Shown here: positions 36,752 to 48,034 of the stretch, piece by piece
Layout of the letters: each line of letters begins with the position of its first letter
Numbering within the stretch: position 1 is the stretch's first letter
Origin: Propionicicella superfundia DSM 22317
GTDB taxonomy: Bacteria; Actinomycetota; Actinomycetes; Propionibacteriales; Propionibacteriaceae
Length of the DNA stretch: 64,000 nucleotides
Direction of reading: 5' to 3'
NCBI RefSeq assembly: GCF_000423465.1
Contig: NZ_KE384020.1
Location: 675,671-739,670 of the forward strand
Translations under genes and position numbers: made by a program
The notes under the pieces: generated by a model
What the model was told of the DNA's origin: nothing
What the model saw: the letters and a program-made list of their open reading frames with translations, nothing else
Database searches by the model: none

Positions 36752-39700
36752 GAGCGGCCTCCATCATCTTCTGGGTGGTGGCGGCCTCGTCGAGGCCCGC
36801 CGCCTCGGCATCGGTCCGAGCCTGCAGGATGCGCGCGTAGTCGCGCGGCAGGATCTTCGTGAAGCGAGCGGTCACGTCGGCGTCGGACAGCCCGAGCAGC
36901 GCTGCGGCGACCGTCGACCCGGTCTCCACCACGTGCAGGTCGAGCAGTTCACGGACCCGCAGCACGTCGGTGCGCGTCAGCGGCATGGGATCGGCCATCT
37001 CGGTGTTGAGCCGTCCGGGGACGAGGTCGAGCACGTACGCGAGCCCGCCCGACATGCCGGCCGCGAAGTTGCGACCGGTCCCTCCGAGGACGAGCACCTC
37101 TCCGCCCGTCATGTACTCGCACCCGTGGTCGCCGACACCCTCGACGACGGCGGTGGCACCGGAGTTGCGGACACAGAACCGCTCCCCCACCCGGCCCCGC
37201 ACGAACAGTTGCCCGGCCGTCGCGCCGTAGCCGATGACGTTGCCCGCGATGATCTGCGTCTCGGCGGCGAACGGCGAGTCGGCCGGCGGGCGCACCGTGA
37301 TCCGGCCGCCCGAGAGCCCCTTGCCGAGGTAGTCGTTCGTGTCGCCGACGAGCCGCAGCGTGACGCCCTCGGGCAGGAACGCGCCGAAGCTCTGCCCGCC
37401 GGTGCCCTCGAGCGTGAAGTCGATCGTGTCCTGGGCCAGGCCCTTGCCCTGCGTCGCCATCGTGACTTCGTAGCCGAGCATCGTCCCGACGGTCCGGTCG
37501 ACGTTGCGCACGTTCAGGGTCGCCTTCACCGGCGTCCCCGCGGCGAGCGCCGGCCGGGCGAGCTCGATCAGCTTCACATCCAACTTGTCGGCCAGTCCGT
37601 GGTCCTGCGCCACGACGCAGTGCCGCGGCGTCCCGGCCGGGACCTCCGGATCGGCGAGGATCGGGCTCAGGTCCAGCCCCTTCGCCTTCCAGTGCTCGAC
37701 GACGTCCTCGGTGCGCAGCAGATCGACACGGCCGATGGCCTCCTCGATCGAGCGCAGCCCCAGCGAGGCGAGGATCTCACGCACCTCCTGGGCGATGAAC
37801 TCCATGAAGTTCACGACGTAGTCGGCGTGCCCGGCGAACTTGGCCCGCAGTTCGGGGTTCTGGGTCGCGACGCCCACGGGACAGGTGTCGAGGTGGCACA
37901 CGCGCATCATGACGCAGCCCGACACCACGAGCGGAGCGGTCGCGAAGCCGAACTCCTCCGCCCCGAGCAGCGCGCCGACGACGACATCCCGCCCGGTCTT
38001 CAACTGCCCGTCCACCTGGACGACGATGCGGTCGCGCAGCCCGTTCATCAGCAGCGTCTGCTGGGTCTCGGCCAGGCCGAGCTCCCACGGTCCCCCGGCG
38101 TGCTTGAGGGACGTCAGCGGTGCCGCGCCGGTGCCGCCGTCGTGGCCCGAGATGAGCACGACGTCGGCCTTCGCCTTGCTGACGCCGGCGGCGACCGTCC
38201 CGACGCCCACCTCGGCGACGAGCTTCACGTGGACGCGCGCCCTCGGGTTGGAGCACTTCAGGTCGTGGATCAACTGCTTGAGATCCTCGATCGAGTAGAT
38301 GTCGTGGTGGGGCGGCGGCGAGATGAGACCGACACCGGGCGTCGAATGCCGCGTCCGGGCGACCCACGGGTACACCTTCGGCCCCGGGAGCTGACCGCCC
38401 TCGCCGGGCTTGGCGCCCTGCGCCATCTTGATCTGCAGGTCGGTCGCATTCGCCAGGTAGTCGCTGGTGACGCCGAACCGCCCCGACGCGACCTGCTTGA
38501 TCGCGCTGCGCCGGGCCGGGTCGTGCAGTCGCTCCGGATCCTCGCCGCCCTCACCGGTGTTGGAGCGCGCACCGAGCCGGTTCATCGCGACGGCCAGCGT
38601 CTCGTGCGCCTCCTGCGAGATGGAGCCGTAGCTCATCGCGCCGGTGGAGAACCGCTTCACGATCGCGGCGACCGGCTCGACCTCCTCGATCGGGATCGGC
38701 GTCGTGTCGGCGAACCGGAGCAGGCTGCGCAACGTCATCAGCCGCTCGGAGTGCTCGTTCACGCGCTGCGTGTAGTCCTTGAAGATGTCGTAGCGGCCCG
38801 TGCGGGTGGCGTGCTGCAGCCGGAACACGGTGTCGGGGTCGAACAGGTGCGGCGGACCCTCGCGCCGCCACTTGTACTCACCGCCGACCTCCAGCGGGCG
38901 GTGCGGGAGCCGCCGTCCGTCCGGCGGGTACGCGAGGCTGTGCCGGGCGGCGATCTCGTCGGCGAGGACGTCGAGCCCGATGCCCTCGACCCGGCTCGTC
39001 GTCCCGGAGAAGTACTTGGCCACCAGGTCGCTCGACAGGCCCAGCGCCTCGAAGATCTCGGCTCCGGTGTAGGAGGCGATCGTCGACACGCCCATCTTGC
39101 TCATGACCTTCAAGACGCCCTTGCCGAGCGCCTTGCGCACGTTCTTCACGGCCTGCTCGGGCGTGACCTTCACGTAGAACTCCCGCCGCGCGAGGTCCTC
39201 GGCGGACTCGAACACGAGGTAGGGGTTGACGCCGGCGGCCCCGTAGCCGATGAGCAGGGCGACGTGGTGCACCTCGCGGACATCCCCCGCCTCGACGATC
39301 AGCGCGACCTGGGTGCGGGTCTTCTCGCGGACGAGGTGGTGGTGGATCGCGGCGGTGAGCAGCAGCGACGGGATGGGCGCCAGGTCGGCATTGCTGTGAC
39401 GGTCGGAGAGGATGATCGTCCGCGAGCCCGCCGCGATGGCCTCGTCCACCTCGGCGGAGAGCTCGTCGAGCCGGGCCTCCAGGGCCCGGGCTCCCCCGTT
39501 GACCTCGTACAGGCCGCGGACGACGTGGGCGTCGAACTGCGGCATCAGCCCGTCCCGGTTGATCCGGACCAGCTTCGCGAGCTGGTCGGAGTCGAGGATC
39601 GGGAAGGGGATCACGATCTGGTTGCAGGCGGCGGCCGTCCCGGCGAGCAGGTTCGACTCGGGACCGATCGAGGTCTGCAGCGAGGTCACGAGCTCTTCCC

Positions 39701-41264
39701 GGATCGCGTCCAGCGGCGGATTGGTGACCTGAGCGAACAACTGGGCGAAGTAGTCGAACAGCAGCCGGGGCCGGTTGCTGAGAACGGCGACGGGTGTGTC
39801 GGTGCCCATCGACCCGATCGGCTCGGCACCGGTGTTGGCCATCGGGGTGACGATCATCTTCAGCTCTTCCTCGGTGTACCCGAAGACCTGCTGGCGGCGG
39901 GTGACCGAGGCGTGGCTGTGGACGATGTGGGTGCGCTCCGGGAGGTCGTCGAGGCTCACCCGCCGCGTGAGCCACTGCCCGTAGGGGTGCTCGGCGGCGA
40001 GTTGCGCCTTCACCTCCTCGTCGCCGACGAGGCGATGCTGTTCGAGATCGACGAGCAGCATGCGGCCCGGCTGCAGCCGCCCCTTCTCGATCACCTGCGA
40101 ACTGGGCATGTCGATGACGCCCGCCTCGGAGGCGAACACCACCAGCCCGTCGGCGCCCACCCAGTAGCGCCCCGGCCGCAGGCCGTTGCGGTCCAGCGTC
40201 GCGCCGATGATCGTGCCGTCGGTGAACGTGACCGCGGCCGGGCCGTCCCACGGCTCCATGATCGTCGAGTGGTAGGCGTAGAAGTCGCGACGTGCCTCGT
40301 CCATCTCGGCGTGGTTCTCCCACGCCTCGGGGATCATCATCAGCACGGCGTGCGGCAGAGACCTTCCCCCGAGGTGCAGCAGCTCCAGCACCTCGTCGAA
40401 CGACGCCGAGTCGGATCCGCCGGGGCTGCAGACCGGGAAGACCCGCTCGAGGTCGCCGGGGATGAGGTCGGTCTCCAGCAGCGACTCGCGCGCCCGCATC
40501 CAGTTGCGGTTGCCCCGGACGGTGTTGATCTCGCCGTTGTGCGCGAGCATCCGGTACGGATGGGCGAGCTCCCACGACGGGAACGTGTTCGTCGAGAACC
40601 GCGAGTGGACGAGGGCCAGAGCGCTGGACGTCCGCAGGTCGCTCAGGTCGGGGTACACCTCGGCGAGCTGGGCGGTTGTGAGCATGCCCTTGTACACGAC
40701 GGTCCGGGCGGACAGCGACGCGAAGTACACGCCGAGCTCGTGCTGGATGCGCTTGCGGAACGGATAGGCGAGCCGGTCGAGCGCGATGCCGGTCTCACCG
40801 TTCTGGCCGCTGATGAACAACTGCTCCATCTGCGGCATGACCTCGAGCGAGATCGGGCTCAGGGTGCCGGTGCGGACAGGAAGCGCCCGCCACCCGTGGA
40901 TGACGATGTCCTCTTCGACCGCCAGGTACTCGATGCGGCGCTTCACGCTCGCACGCTTGATGGGTTCGGCGGGCAGGTATCCCATCCCGACGGCGTACTG
41001 GCCCTTCGGCGGGAGCGGGAAGTCGCACACGCCGCGGAACAGCTCGTCGGGAATCTGCAGGAGCATGCCCGCCCCGTCGCCCGCGGCCTCGTCGGCCCCG
41101 GTCGCGCCGCGGTGATCGAGGTTCTCCAGGGCGGTCAGCCCCATCTCGACGATCTCGTGGGACGACTCGCCGCTCAGCTGCGCCACGAACGCGACGCCGC
41201 AGGCGTCGTGCTCGAAGGCGGGGTCGTAGAGACCGGTCGCTGCGTGAGCGGGTTCGAACGCCAT
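36744..41264 (-). CDS. gltB: Glutamate synthase large subunit
   Basis: This 1506-aa ferredoxin/NADPH-type GOGAT large subunit has an N-terminal Ntn glutaminase whose nucleophile is C22 (HDACGVAFV), implying removal of a 21-residue propeptide. The central and FMN-binding synthase domains ([21 protein letters not shown], then [13 protein letters not shown] and [12 protein letters not shown]) carry the glutamate-forming site. The Fe-S region [13 protein letters not shown] and a C-terminal beta-helix domain with Gly-rich repeats ([17 protein letters not shown]) follow. The ATG is preceded by GAAGGAG. A 141-nt gap separates it from lgt; I see no riboswitch there. Confidence 0.97.
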
Positions 41265-41405
41265 CGATGGACTCCTTCTTCGAGACGGGGGGACGCTGTC
41301 TCCACCCCGGGGCGAGCTTACTTGAGCACCCTCCGCCGCCAGGCGGGGCAGGTTGCATCATGGACGGCCGCGCTCAGGCGCGTCGGACGCGCCGGCCGAT
41401 CGGCG

Positions 41406-42425
41406 TCAGGCGGGGTCTCCGCCGTCGTCGTGGACGCGCCTGGCCGGGGTGACCGTCGGTGCGTCGGGATCGCCGTCCGCACCCCTGCGTGGAGGATCCT
41501 CCCCGTCGGCCGCGGACGTTCCGTCCTCGTCCGCATCGGCCTGACCAGTGTCGGCGATGCCGGTCGCGGAGTCCAGCGACGCCCCGGTGGCGTCGTCGGG
41601 CTCGGGAGCGGTCATGTCGGGCTCACGCCCGGGACGATAACGGAACAGCCAGGCCAGCACGACGAGCGCCCCGACGAGCAGCACTCCGGTGATGAACTGA
41701 TGGTTGCGGATGCCGAGGATGAGATCGGCGGGGTCGATCCGCAGCGACTCCGTGCCCAGCCGGCCGATGCAGTAGAGCGCGACGTAGCTGAAGAAGAGCT
41801 TGCCGTAGCCCATCTTGAACCGGCGATCCAGCCACAGCAGCGTCAGGCCGACCGCGACGTTCCAGATCATCTCGTACAGGAATGTCGGGTGGAAGGTGGC
41901 GTACTGCTCGAACCCGGCCGGCCGGTGCGCGAGGTCGATCTCGAGCCCCCACGGCAGCGTCGTCGGAGCGCCGAAGAGCTCCTGGTTGAAGTAGTTCCCG
42001 AGCCGGCCGATGGCCTGGGCGAAGATGATGCCGGGCGCCATGACATCGGCCAGGGTGGCGAGCGAGACCTTCTCGTGCCGCGCACCGATCCACGCGCCCA
42101 CGGCGCCGAGCGCGACGGCCCCCATGATGCCGAGCCCGCCCTCCCAGATGTAGAGCGCGGTGACGGGGTTGCGTCCGGGGCCGAAGTAGTCGCCGAGATG
42201 CGTCGCGACGTGGTAGACGCGTGCGCCGACGATCCCCAGCGGGACCGCCCACATCACGACCGTCTCCAATGCCTCGGGGCGGCCGCCCCGCGCCCTCCAG
42301 CGGCGGGCCGACAGCCACCACGCGAGGAGGATCCCGGCGAGGATGCACAGCGCGTAGAAGTGGATCCTCACCGGACCGAGATCGAAGCCGTTGACGGACG
42401 GGCTCGGGATGAACAACGCAATCAC
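41406..42425 (-). CDS. lgt: Prolipoprotein diacylglyceryl transferase
   Basis: This 339-aa polytopic membrane enzyme adds diacylglycerol to the lipobox cysteine of prolipoproteins. The Lgt signature GRLGNYFNQELFG is present, as are GARVYHV and HPTFLYEMIWN and seven membrane segments. The C-terminal 70 or so residues form a hydrophilic acidic tail rich in Asp, Ala and Gly, seen in many actinobacterial Lgt. I chose the GTG at 42425 (VIALFIPSPS). It follows trpA after 110 nt that can form an imperfect hairpin. The association with the trp cluster is common in actinobacteria. Confidence 0.94.
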   Translation of the reverse strand: MIALFIPSPSVNGFDLGPVRIHFYALCILAGILLAWWLSARRWRARGGRPEALETVVMWAVPLGIVGARVYHVATHLGDYFGPGRNPVTALYIWEGGLGIMGAVALGAVGAWIGARHEKVSLATLADVMAPGIIFAQAIGRLGNYFNQELFGAPTTLPWGLEIDLAHRPAGFEQYATFHPTFLYEMIWNVAVGLTLLWLDRRFKMGYGKLFFSYVALYCIGRLGTESLRIDPADLILGIRNHQFITGVLLVGALVVLAWLFRYRPGREPDMTAPEPDDATGASLDSATGIADTGQADADEDGTSAADGEDPPRRGADGDPDAPTVTPARRVHDDGGDPA

Positions 42426-42472
42426 TGTGTCACCAGTCTCTCGTGGTCGCGGGCGAGGCCGCCGGCGCAACC

Positions 42473-42523
42473 GGTGGACGACAGGACGGAACCGCCGGAT
42501 CGCGCCGGTTCTCCGTCCGCCGG
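42473..42523. terminator. Imperfect hairpin between trpA and lgt
   Basis: In the 110-nt gap, GACGGAACCG can pair with CGGTTCTCCGTC downstream, leaving a 2-nt bulge. It may attenuate read-through from trpA into lgt. The pairing is imperfect and there is no U-tract, so the call and exact limits are tentative. Confidence 0.3.
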
Positions 42524-42535
42524 ATCGACACGCGC

Positions 42536-43369
42536 CTAGTGCGCCGAGCGGACGCCCGCGGCGAGGTCGGCGACCACGGCGCGCAGCGCCGCCAGATCGG
42601 CGGGGCGGCCCGCGTCCTCGGCGGCCAGGAGGGTCTTGATGAGCGCCGAGCCCACGATCACGGCATCGGCGTATCCGGCGACGGAGGCTGCCTGGGCACC
42701 GTCCGACACGCCGAGCCCGACGCCGACGAGTGTCTGGGGAGCGAGTTCCCGGATCCGCGCCACGAGCGCCGGAGCCGCCGAGGACGTCCGTGTGCGCGTT
42801 CCCGTCACCCCCATGACGGAGGTCGCGTACACCCAGCCGCGACAACTGGCGGTCGTGGTGACGATCCGCTCGTCGGTCGACGACGGCGACACGAGGAAGA
42901 TGCGGTCGAGGCCATGGGCGTCGGAGGCCGCCATCCACTCGTCGGCCTCGTCCGGAACCAGATCGGGAGTGATGAGGCCCGCCCCGCCGGCGTTGGCCAG
43001 GTCCCGGGAGAACGCGTCGACCCCGTACCGGTCGACGAGGTTCCAGTACGTCATGACGACGGCCGGCGTGCCGGTCGCGGCGATGGCCGAGACGATGCCG
43101 AACACGTCACGGGTGCGGAAGCCCCGTGCCAGTGCCGTGCCGCCCGCGCGCTGGATCGCGACGCCGTCCATCATCGGGTCGCTGTACGGCAGGCCGACCT
43201 CGACCAGGTCGACCCCCGGGCCGTCGCCCGGTCTGCACAGCGCCGTCATCGCCGAAACGGACGTCGCCAGGTCGGGATACCCCGCGGACAGGTATCCGAC
43301 CAGGGCTGCCCGGTCCTCGTCGCGAGCGGTCTGCAAAGCCAGACCGGAGATGCCGGGATCGTCACTCAT
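42536..43369 (-). CDS. trpA: Tryptophan synthase alpha chain
   Basis: This 277-aa TIM-barrel subunit cleaves indole-3-glycerol phosphate. The catalytic Glu lies in [21 protein letters not shown] and the Asp follows in the same loop. [14 protein letters not shown] and [10 protein letters not shown] are family motifs, and [12 protein letters not shown] is the late phosphate-binding loop. I chose the ATG at 43369 because GGGAGGA lies 7 nt upstream; a GTG two codons earlier is the alternative. It overlaps the trpB 3' end by 8 nt. Confidence 0.95.
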   Translation of the reverse strand: MSDDPGISGLALQTARDEDRAALVGYLSAGYPDLATSVSAMTALCRPGDGPGVDLVEVGLPYSDPMMDGVAIQRAGGTALARGFRTRDVFGIVSAIAATGTPAVVMTYWNLVDRYGVDAFSRDLANAGGAGLITPDLVPDEADEWMAASDAHGLDRIFLVSPSSTDERIVTTTASCRGWVYATSVMGVTGTRTRTSSAAPALVARIRELAPQTLVGVGLGVSDGAQAASVAGYADAVIVGSALIKTLLAAEDAGRPADLAALRAVVADLAAGVRSAH

Positions 43370-44603
43370 CGCCACGTCCTCCCTTCGTCGCGTCGGCCTC
43401 GCCTGTCAGTCCGAACCACCTGATGGCGGTGTCCACGTCCTTGTCCCCGCGCCCGGACAGGCACACCAGCACGAGGGGGTGCGCGCCGGGGTCGGTCTCG
43501 GCGAGCGTCCGCCCCAGCCGCAGCGCACCGGCCAGGGCATGTGCGGATTCGATCGCCGGCAGGATGCCCTCGGTGCGGCACAGCAGCCGCAGCGCGTCCA
43601 TCGCCTCGACATCGGTCACCGGCTCGTAGGCCGCACGCCCGGTCGCCGCGAGCCAGGCATGCTCGGGGCCGACGCCGGGATAGTCCAAACCGGCCGAGAT
43701 CGAGTGCGAGTCAACCGTCTGCCCGTCCTCGTCCTGCAGGATGTACGTGCGCGTGCCGTGCAGCACGCCGACCGATCCGCCGGTGATGGACGCCGCGTGG
43801 CGGCCGGTCTCCACCCCGTCGCCGCCGGCCTCGAAGCCGCACAGCCGGACGCCCGGGTCATCGATGAAGTCGGCGAAACTGCCCATGGCGTTGGAGCCAC
43901 CGCCCACGCACGCCGCGACGATGTCGGGCAGCCGCCCGTACCGGTCGAGCAGTTGCGCCCGGGCCTCGGTCGAGATGACCCGCTGGAACTCCTTGACGAT
44001 GCGGGGGAACGGGGCCGGGCCCGCGACGGTGCCGATCAGGTAGTGCGTCGTGTCCACGGTGGCGACCCATTCCCGCATCGCCTCGTTCATCGCGTCCTTG
44101 AGCGTCTGGCTGCCGGACTCGACGGCGATCACCTCGGCGCCGAGGAGCTGCATGCGGGCCACGTTGAGGGCCTGCCGGTCGGTGTCCACCTTGCCCATGT
44201 AGACGCGGCACTCCATGCCGAGCAGGGCGGCGGCCGTCGCCGTGGCCACGCCATGCTGTCCGGCGCCGGTCTCGGCGATCACCCGCGTCTTGCCCATCCG
44301 GCGGGTGAGCAGCGCCTGGCCCAGGACGTTGTTGATCTTGTGCGACCCGGTGTGGTTCAGGTCCTCGCGTTTCAGGACGATCTCAGCGTTTCCGGCGTGC
44401 GCGGAGAACCGCGGAACGGCGGTGATCGGCGTCGGACGTCCGCTGTAGTCCCGGCGCAACCCGTCGAGCTCGGACCAGAACCCGTCGTCGACGAGGGCCA
44501 GCTCGAACTCGGACTCCAATTGCGCGAGCGCTGCGTACAGCGCCTCGGGCACGTACTTGCCGCCGAAGCGGTCGTAGTGCCCCTGTGCGTCGGGTAGTGA
44601 CAC
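43362..44603 (-). CDS. trpB: Tryptophan synthase beta chain
   Basis: This 413-aa PLP-dependent subunit condenses indole with serine. The Schiff-base lysine is K89 in [25 protein letters not shown] is the substrate-binding loop, and GGGSNAMG is the phosphate-binding glycine loop. The start is a GTG. It lies 11 nt downstream of the trpC stop and overlaps trpA, so the alpha and beta subunits are coupled. Confidence 0.96.
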   Translation of the reverse strand: MSLPDAQGHYDRFGGKYVPEALYAALAQLESEFELALVDDGFWSELDGLRRDYSGRPTPITAVPRFSAHAGNAEIVLKREDLNHTGSHKINNVLGQALLTRRMGKTRVIAETGAGQHGVATATAAALLGMECRVYMGKVDTDRQALNVARMQLLGAEVIAVESGSQTLKDAMNEAMREWVATVDTTHYLIGTVAGPAPFPRIVKEFQRVISTEARAQLLDRYGRLPDIVAACVGGGSNAMGSFADFIDDPGVRLCGFEAGGDGVETGRHAASITGGSVGVLHGTRTYILQDEDGQTVDSHSISAGLDYPGVGPEHAWLAATGRAAYEPVTDVEAMDALRLLCRTEGILPAIESAHALAGALRLGRTLAETDPGAHPLVLVCLSGRGDKDVDTAIRWFGLTGEADATKGGRGDE

Positions 44604-44614
44604 GGTGCGTCCTT

Positions 44615-45418
44615 CTACGCGGTGGGTGTGGTGGTCGCGGCGCGTCCCGCGGCCGTGAATGTGGCGACCTGCTGCGCCGGGGAGCCGTGTCTCACGAGAG
44701 CCTCACCCACGAGGATCGCGTCGGCCCCGGCGGAGACGAGCCGCGCCACGTCGGCCGCGGTGAAGATGCCGGACTCCGCCACCTTAACAATGCCGGCCGG
44801 AACCCGGCCGGCGAGCGTCTCGAACTGAGCGAGGTCGACCTGCAGGGTCTGCAGATCGCGGTTGTTCACGCCGACGAGCCTGGCGCCGAGTTCCACCGCC
44901 GTGTCGACCTCTGCGGCGGTGTGCGCCTCGACCAGGACGGTCAGGTCCAGCGACCGGGCCAGCGCGTACAACGCGCGCAGGTCGGCGTCGGACAGTGCCG
45001 CCACGATGAGCAGGACGATGTCCGCACCGGCGGCCCGCGCCTCGATGATCTGATACGGGTCGACGAGGAAGTCCTTGCGCAGGACCGGCACGTCGACCGC
45101 GCGCCGCACGGCCACCAGATCGTCCAGGGAGCCCCCGAACCGATGCGGTTCGGTCAGGACGCTGATGGCGGCCGCTCCGCCCGCCGCGTACTCGCCGGCC
45201 AGCGCCGCAGGATCGGGGATCGGGGCGAGCGCGCCCTTGCTGGGGCTGGATCGCTTCACCTCGCAGATCGCACCGAACCCCTCGCGCAGGCGCGGCAGGA
45301 GAGGCCGTGGCGGCGCGACGGCGTCGAGCCGATCCTCCAAGGTGCCGACCGGGACGGCGATGCGGCGCTCGGCGAGGTCGGACCGGGTGCGTGCGACGAT
45401 CTCGTCGAGGACCCCCAT
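44615..45418 (-). CDS. trpC: Indole-3-glycerol phosphate synthase
   Basis: This 267-aa (beta/alpha)8 enzyme carries the catalytic Lys in [12 protein letters not shown], the second Lys in [13 protein letters not shown], and [12 protein letters not shown] and VAESGI. It is monofunctional (no fused TrpF), consistent with PriA doing the TrpF step. The ATG is directly adjacent to the stop of the small HGxxPAAW-like gene. Confidence 0.95.
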   Translation of the reverse strand: MGVLDEIVARTRSDLAERRIAVPVGTLEDRLDAVAPPRPLLPRLREGFGAICEVKRSSPSKGALAPIPDPAALAGEYAAGGAAAISVLTEPHRFGGSLDDLVAVRRAVDVPVLRKDFLVDPYQIIEARAAGADIVLLIVAALSDADLRALYALARSLDLTVLVEAHTAAEVDTAVELGARLVGVNNRDLQTLQVDLAQFETLAGRVPAGIVKVAESGIFTAADVARLVSAGADAILVGEALVRHGSPAQQVATFTAAGRAATTTPTA

Positions 45419-45619
45419 CTACTGCCCGAACCCGGCGGCGCGCAGGGTGCCGCCGACGATCATCGCGAACAGCACCAGGGCGCCTCCGATCCCGACCACC
45501 ACCCAGTTGAGGGGCATCATGAACCCGACGGCGGCGACGACGAAGCCGACGGCGGCGAGAGCCGAGCCCCAGATGGCGGCGGGCGATTTCCCGTGGTGGT
45601 ATTCGCGCTTCTCGCTCAT
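45419..45619 (-). CDS. Small HGxxPAAW-motif-like membrane protein of the trp operon
   Basis: This 66-aa protein starts MSEKREYHHGKSPAAIW and has two hydrophobic helices (about 16-34 and 37-58). The motif HGKSPAAIW resembles the HGxxPAAW signature of small proteins encoded next to trpC in actinobacteria, but here an extra Ile separates PAA from W. Function unknown. Its ATG overlaps the upstream gene stop (ATGA), and its stop abuts trpC. Confidence 0.8.
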   Translation of the reverse strand: MSEKREYHHGKSPAAIWGSALAAVGFVVAAVGFMMPLNWVVVGIGGALVLFAMIVGGTLRAAGFGQ

Positions 45620-46185
45620 CGGCCGTCCTCTCCTTCTGCCTGCGCCCATTGTGTCTCCTCGGCGTCCGAGGCGCCACCGTCGTCCGCGCCCGCGGTCGTC
45701 GGATCGTCTCCTGCGTCCAGTTGCTCCCAGGCCGTCGGATCGGTGCCGGCGGAGCGCTCGAAGCTCCGGGGGGCCGGCCCCGTCCGCGCGAGCAGCGCCG
45801 CGCCGACGACGGCGAGCGCGCCGGCGACTCCGAACAGCGCGGGCGCCCACCACTGCACGGTCACGAGCGGCTCCGCGAGGCTGACCGTGCGCAGTTCGGC
45901 GCGCGCCGTCTCGGCATCGACGTCGTGACCGAGGACGGCGAGGGCGATCATGGACAGTCCGAGGAGACCCACGAGCACCGCCATCGCCACCCGGCCCCAG
46001 CGTCGCAGGGCGAGCAGGGCGAGCCAGCCCGCCAGCAGCGTCAGCGCGAGGGCCTGGCCCAGGCCGCCCGTCACGTCGACGCCGCTGAGGTCCAGGTCGT
46101 AGCCCCCGCCGGACACCTTCGCCCACGGCAGGTTGACCGCGACGAGCGCGAGCACGCCGCCGAGCAGCGGCAGGACGCGTCTCAT
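45616..46185 (-). CDS. Trp biosynthesis-associated membrane protein
   Basis: This 189-aa protein has four membrane helices. Between the first and second lies WAKVSGGGYDLDLSGVDVTGG, and the LAVLGHDVDAETARAELRTV extracytoplasmic segment precedes the last helices. The C-terminal third is hydrophilic and acidic. This layout matches the Trp_oprn_chp family found between trpE and trpC in actinobacteria, whose role is unknown. Both ends overlap neighbours by 4 nt, so it is fully embedded in the operon. Confidence 0.85.
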   Translation of the reverse strand: MRRVLPLLGGVLALVAVNLPWAKVSGGGYDLDLSGVDVTGGLGQALALTLLAGWLALLALRRWGRVAMAVLVGLLGLSMIALAVLGHDVDAETARAELRTVSLAEPLVTVQWWAPALFGVAGALAVVGAALLARTGPAPRSFERSAGTDPTAWEQLDAGDDPTTAGADDGGASDAEETQWAQAEGEDGR

Positions 46186-47687
46186 CCCCGGGCCACCGCG
46201 CGCAGCGTGTTCGCCTCACGCACCGCCTCGATCACCGCCCCGGCCTTGTTCTGCGATTCGGCGTTCTCGCTGGCAGGGTCGGAGTCGGCGACGATCCCCG
46301 CGCCCGCCTGCACGTACGCGACGCCGCCGCGCAGCACGGCCGTGCGGATGGCGATCGCCATGTCGGAGTCGCCGGCGAAGTCGAAGTACCCCACCACACC
46401 GCCGTAGACACCGCGTCGGGATGCCTCCAGGCGGTCGATGATCTCCATCGCACGCACCTTCGGCGCCCCGGACAACGTCCCGGCCGGGAAGCAGGCCAGC
46501 GTCGCGTCGAGGGCCGTGCAGCCGGGTGCGAGGCGTCCGGTCACGGCGGCCTCCAGGTGCATCACATGGCTGTAGCGGCGGACCTTCATGAACTCGGTCA
46601 CCGCGACCGTCCCGGGAACGCACACCCGGCCCAGGTCGTTGCGGCCGAGGTCGACCAGCATCAGGTGCTCCGCGGCCTCCTTCTCGTCGGCGAGCAGGTC
46701 GGCCTCGTAGGCGGCGTCCTCCTCGGGCGTCGCGCCGCGCGGCTTCGTGCCCGCGATCGGGTGGGTGGTGGCGCGTCCGCGGCTGACCTGGACGAGGGCC
46801 TCGGGGCTCGACCCGACGATGTCGAACTCGGGGTGCCGCAGCAGGTACAGGTACGGGCTGGGGTTCTTGCGCCGCAGGATCCGGTACACGTCCAGTGCAT
46901 CGGCCGGGCACGCGACCTCGAACCGCTGGCTGGGGACGATCTGGAAGGCCTCCCCCGCCCGAATCTCCTCCACGGCGTCGCGCACGAGCTGCGCGAACTC
47001 CTCGGGTGTGCGCTGTCGCGTCACCGGCCAGGCCGCGGAGTCCCCGGTCAGCTCCGCGGCGAGTGGCGTCGCCGGCGCGGCGAGCGTCGCCACCATGGCC
47101 CGCACGCGATCGACCGCCGCCGCGTAGGCGGCTTCGGCCCGTTCCGGCGAGCCGTCGTAGTTGATCGCGTTCGAGATCAGCCACACCTCGCCGGCATGGT
47201 GGTCGACGACGGCCATGTCCCGCACCAGCAGCAGCCCGAGCTCGGGCAGGTGCAGGTCGTCGACGGTCGTATCGGGCAGGACTTCGAGCCTGCGCACCGC
47301 GTCGTACCCGAGGAACCCCACCATCCCCGACGTGAGCGGCGGCAGGTCCGGGTCGCGCTCGGTGTGCAGCAGGGCGAGGGTCTCGCGCAGGACCTGCAGC
47401 GGATCGCCGCCGGAGGGCAGGCCGGCCACGGCGGCGCCGGTCCACGTCGCCTCGCCGTCCGTCACCCCGAGCATGGCCGCGGACTCGACGCCGATGAACG
47501 AGTAGCGCGACCACACGCCGTTGTCGGCGGACTCGAACAGGAACGTGCCAGGTCTCGTCCCGCACAGCCGGTGGTACAGGCCGACCGGCGTGAGGTCGTC
47601 GGCGACGAGGCGGGTTCGGACGCTGATGACGCGACGGTGGGCGGCGAGTTCCAGGAACTCGGCGGGCGTCGGGGAGATCGTCGTCAT
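46182..47687 (-). CDS. trpE: Anthranilate synthase component I
   Basis: This 501-aa enzyme converts chorismate to anthranilate with ammonia from TrpG, which is not in the window. Chorismate-binding motifs are [35 protein letters not shown] and [20 protein letters not shown]. The N-terminal [17 protein letters not shown] is the Trp-binding LLES-type feedback site. The ATG overlaps the hisI stop (ATGA). I saw no leader peptide or attenuator upstream of hisI. Confidence 0.95.
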   Translation of the reverse strand: MTTISPTPAEFLELAAHRRVISVRTRLVADDLTPVGLYHRLCGTRPGTFLFESADNGVWSRYSFIGVESAAMLGVTDGEATWTGAAVAGLPSGGDPLQVLRETLALLHTERDPDLPPLTSGMVGFLGYDAVRRLEVLPDTTVDDLHLPELGLLLVRDMAVVDHHAGEVWLISNAINYDGSPERAEAAYAAAVDRVRAMVATLAAPATPLAAELTGDSAAWPVTRQRTPEEFAQLVRDAVEEIRAGEAFQIVPSQRFEVACPADALDVYRILRRKNPSPYLYLLRHPEFDIVGSSPEALVQVSRGRATTHPIAGTKPRGATPEEDAAYEADLLADEKEAAEHLMLVDLGRNDLGRVCVPGTVAVTEFMKVRRYSHVMHLEAAVTGRLAPGCTALDATLACFPAGTLSGAPKVRAMEIIDRLEASRRGVYGGVVGYFDFAGDSDMAIAIRTAVLRGGVAYVQAGAGIVADSDPASENAESQNKAGAVIEAVREANTLRAVARG

Positions 47688-48034
47688 TCGGCGTCCTCCA
47701 GGAGAACGGTGGCCGTGAAGCACGAGGCGGTGCCCGTGTGGCACGCGGGCCCGGTCTGGTCGACCCGGTAGAGAACGGTGTCCCCATCGCAGTCGAGCCG
47801 CACCTCGCGCACGTGTTGCACATTGCCGCTGGTGAGCCCCTTGATCCACAGCTCCTGCCTGCTGCGCGACCAGTACGTCCCCTGTCGGGAGGCCAGCGTG
47901 TGGGCGAGGGCGTCCTCGTTCGCCCAGGCCATCATGAGGACGGCGCCGCTGGTGGCGTCCTGCACGACGACCGGCACGAGCCCGTCGGAGGTCAGCTTGA
48001 GACGGGAGGAGACGGCTGGATCGAGAGTGGTCAC
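47684..48034 (-). CDS. hisI: Phosphoribosyl-AMP cyclohydrolase
   Basis: This 116-aa enzyme of the third histidine step has the Zn-binding region [18 protein letters not shown] and SCF, plus the typical [14 protein letters not shown]. It is monofunctional (no HisE). I chose the GTG at 48034 (VTTLDPAVS); ATG codons 21 and 45 nt upstream are alternatives. A CACAAT hexamer lies 6 nt before the GTG and could be a -10 for a leaderless mRNA. hisI heads the trp cluster and is separated from the other his genes by 20 kb. Confidence 0.93.
   Translation of the reverse strand: MTTLDPAVSSRLKLTSDGLVPVVVQDATSGAVLMMAWANEDALAHTLASRQGTYWSRSRQELWIKGLTSGNVQHVREVRLDCDGDTVLYRVDQTGPACHTGTASCFTATVLLEDAE

Noticed and set aside
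41265-41405. Riboswitch in the gltB leader
   Set aside because: No glutamine-riboswitch-like or other known aptamer core was visible; only a normal ribosome-binding site before gltB.
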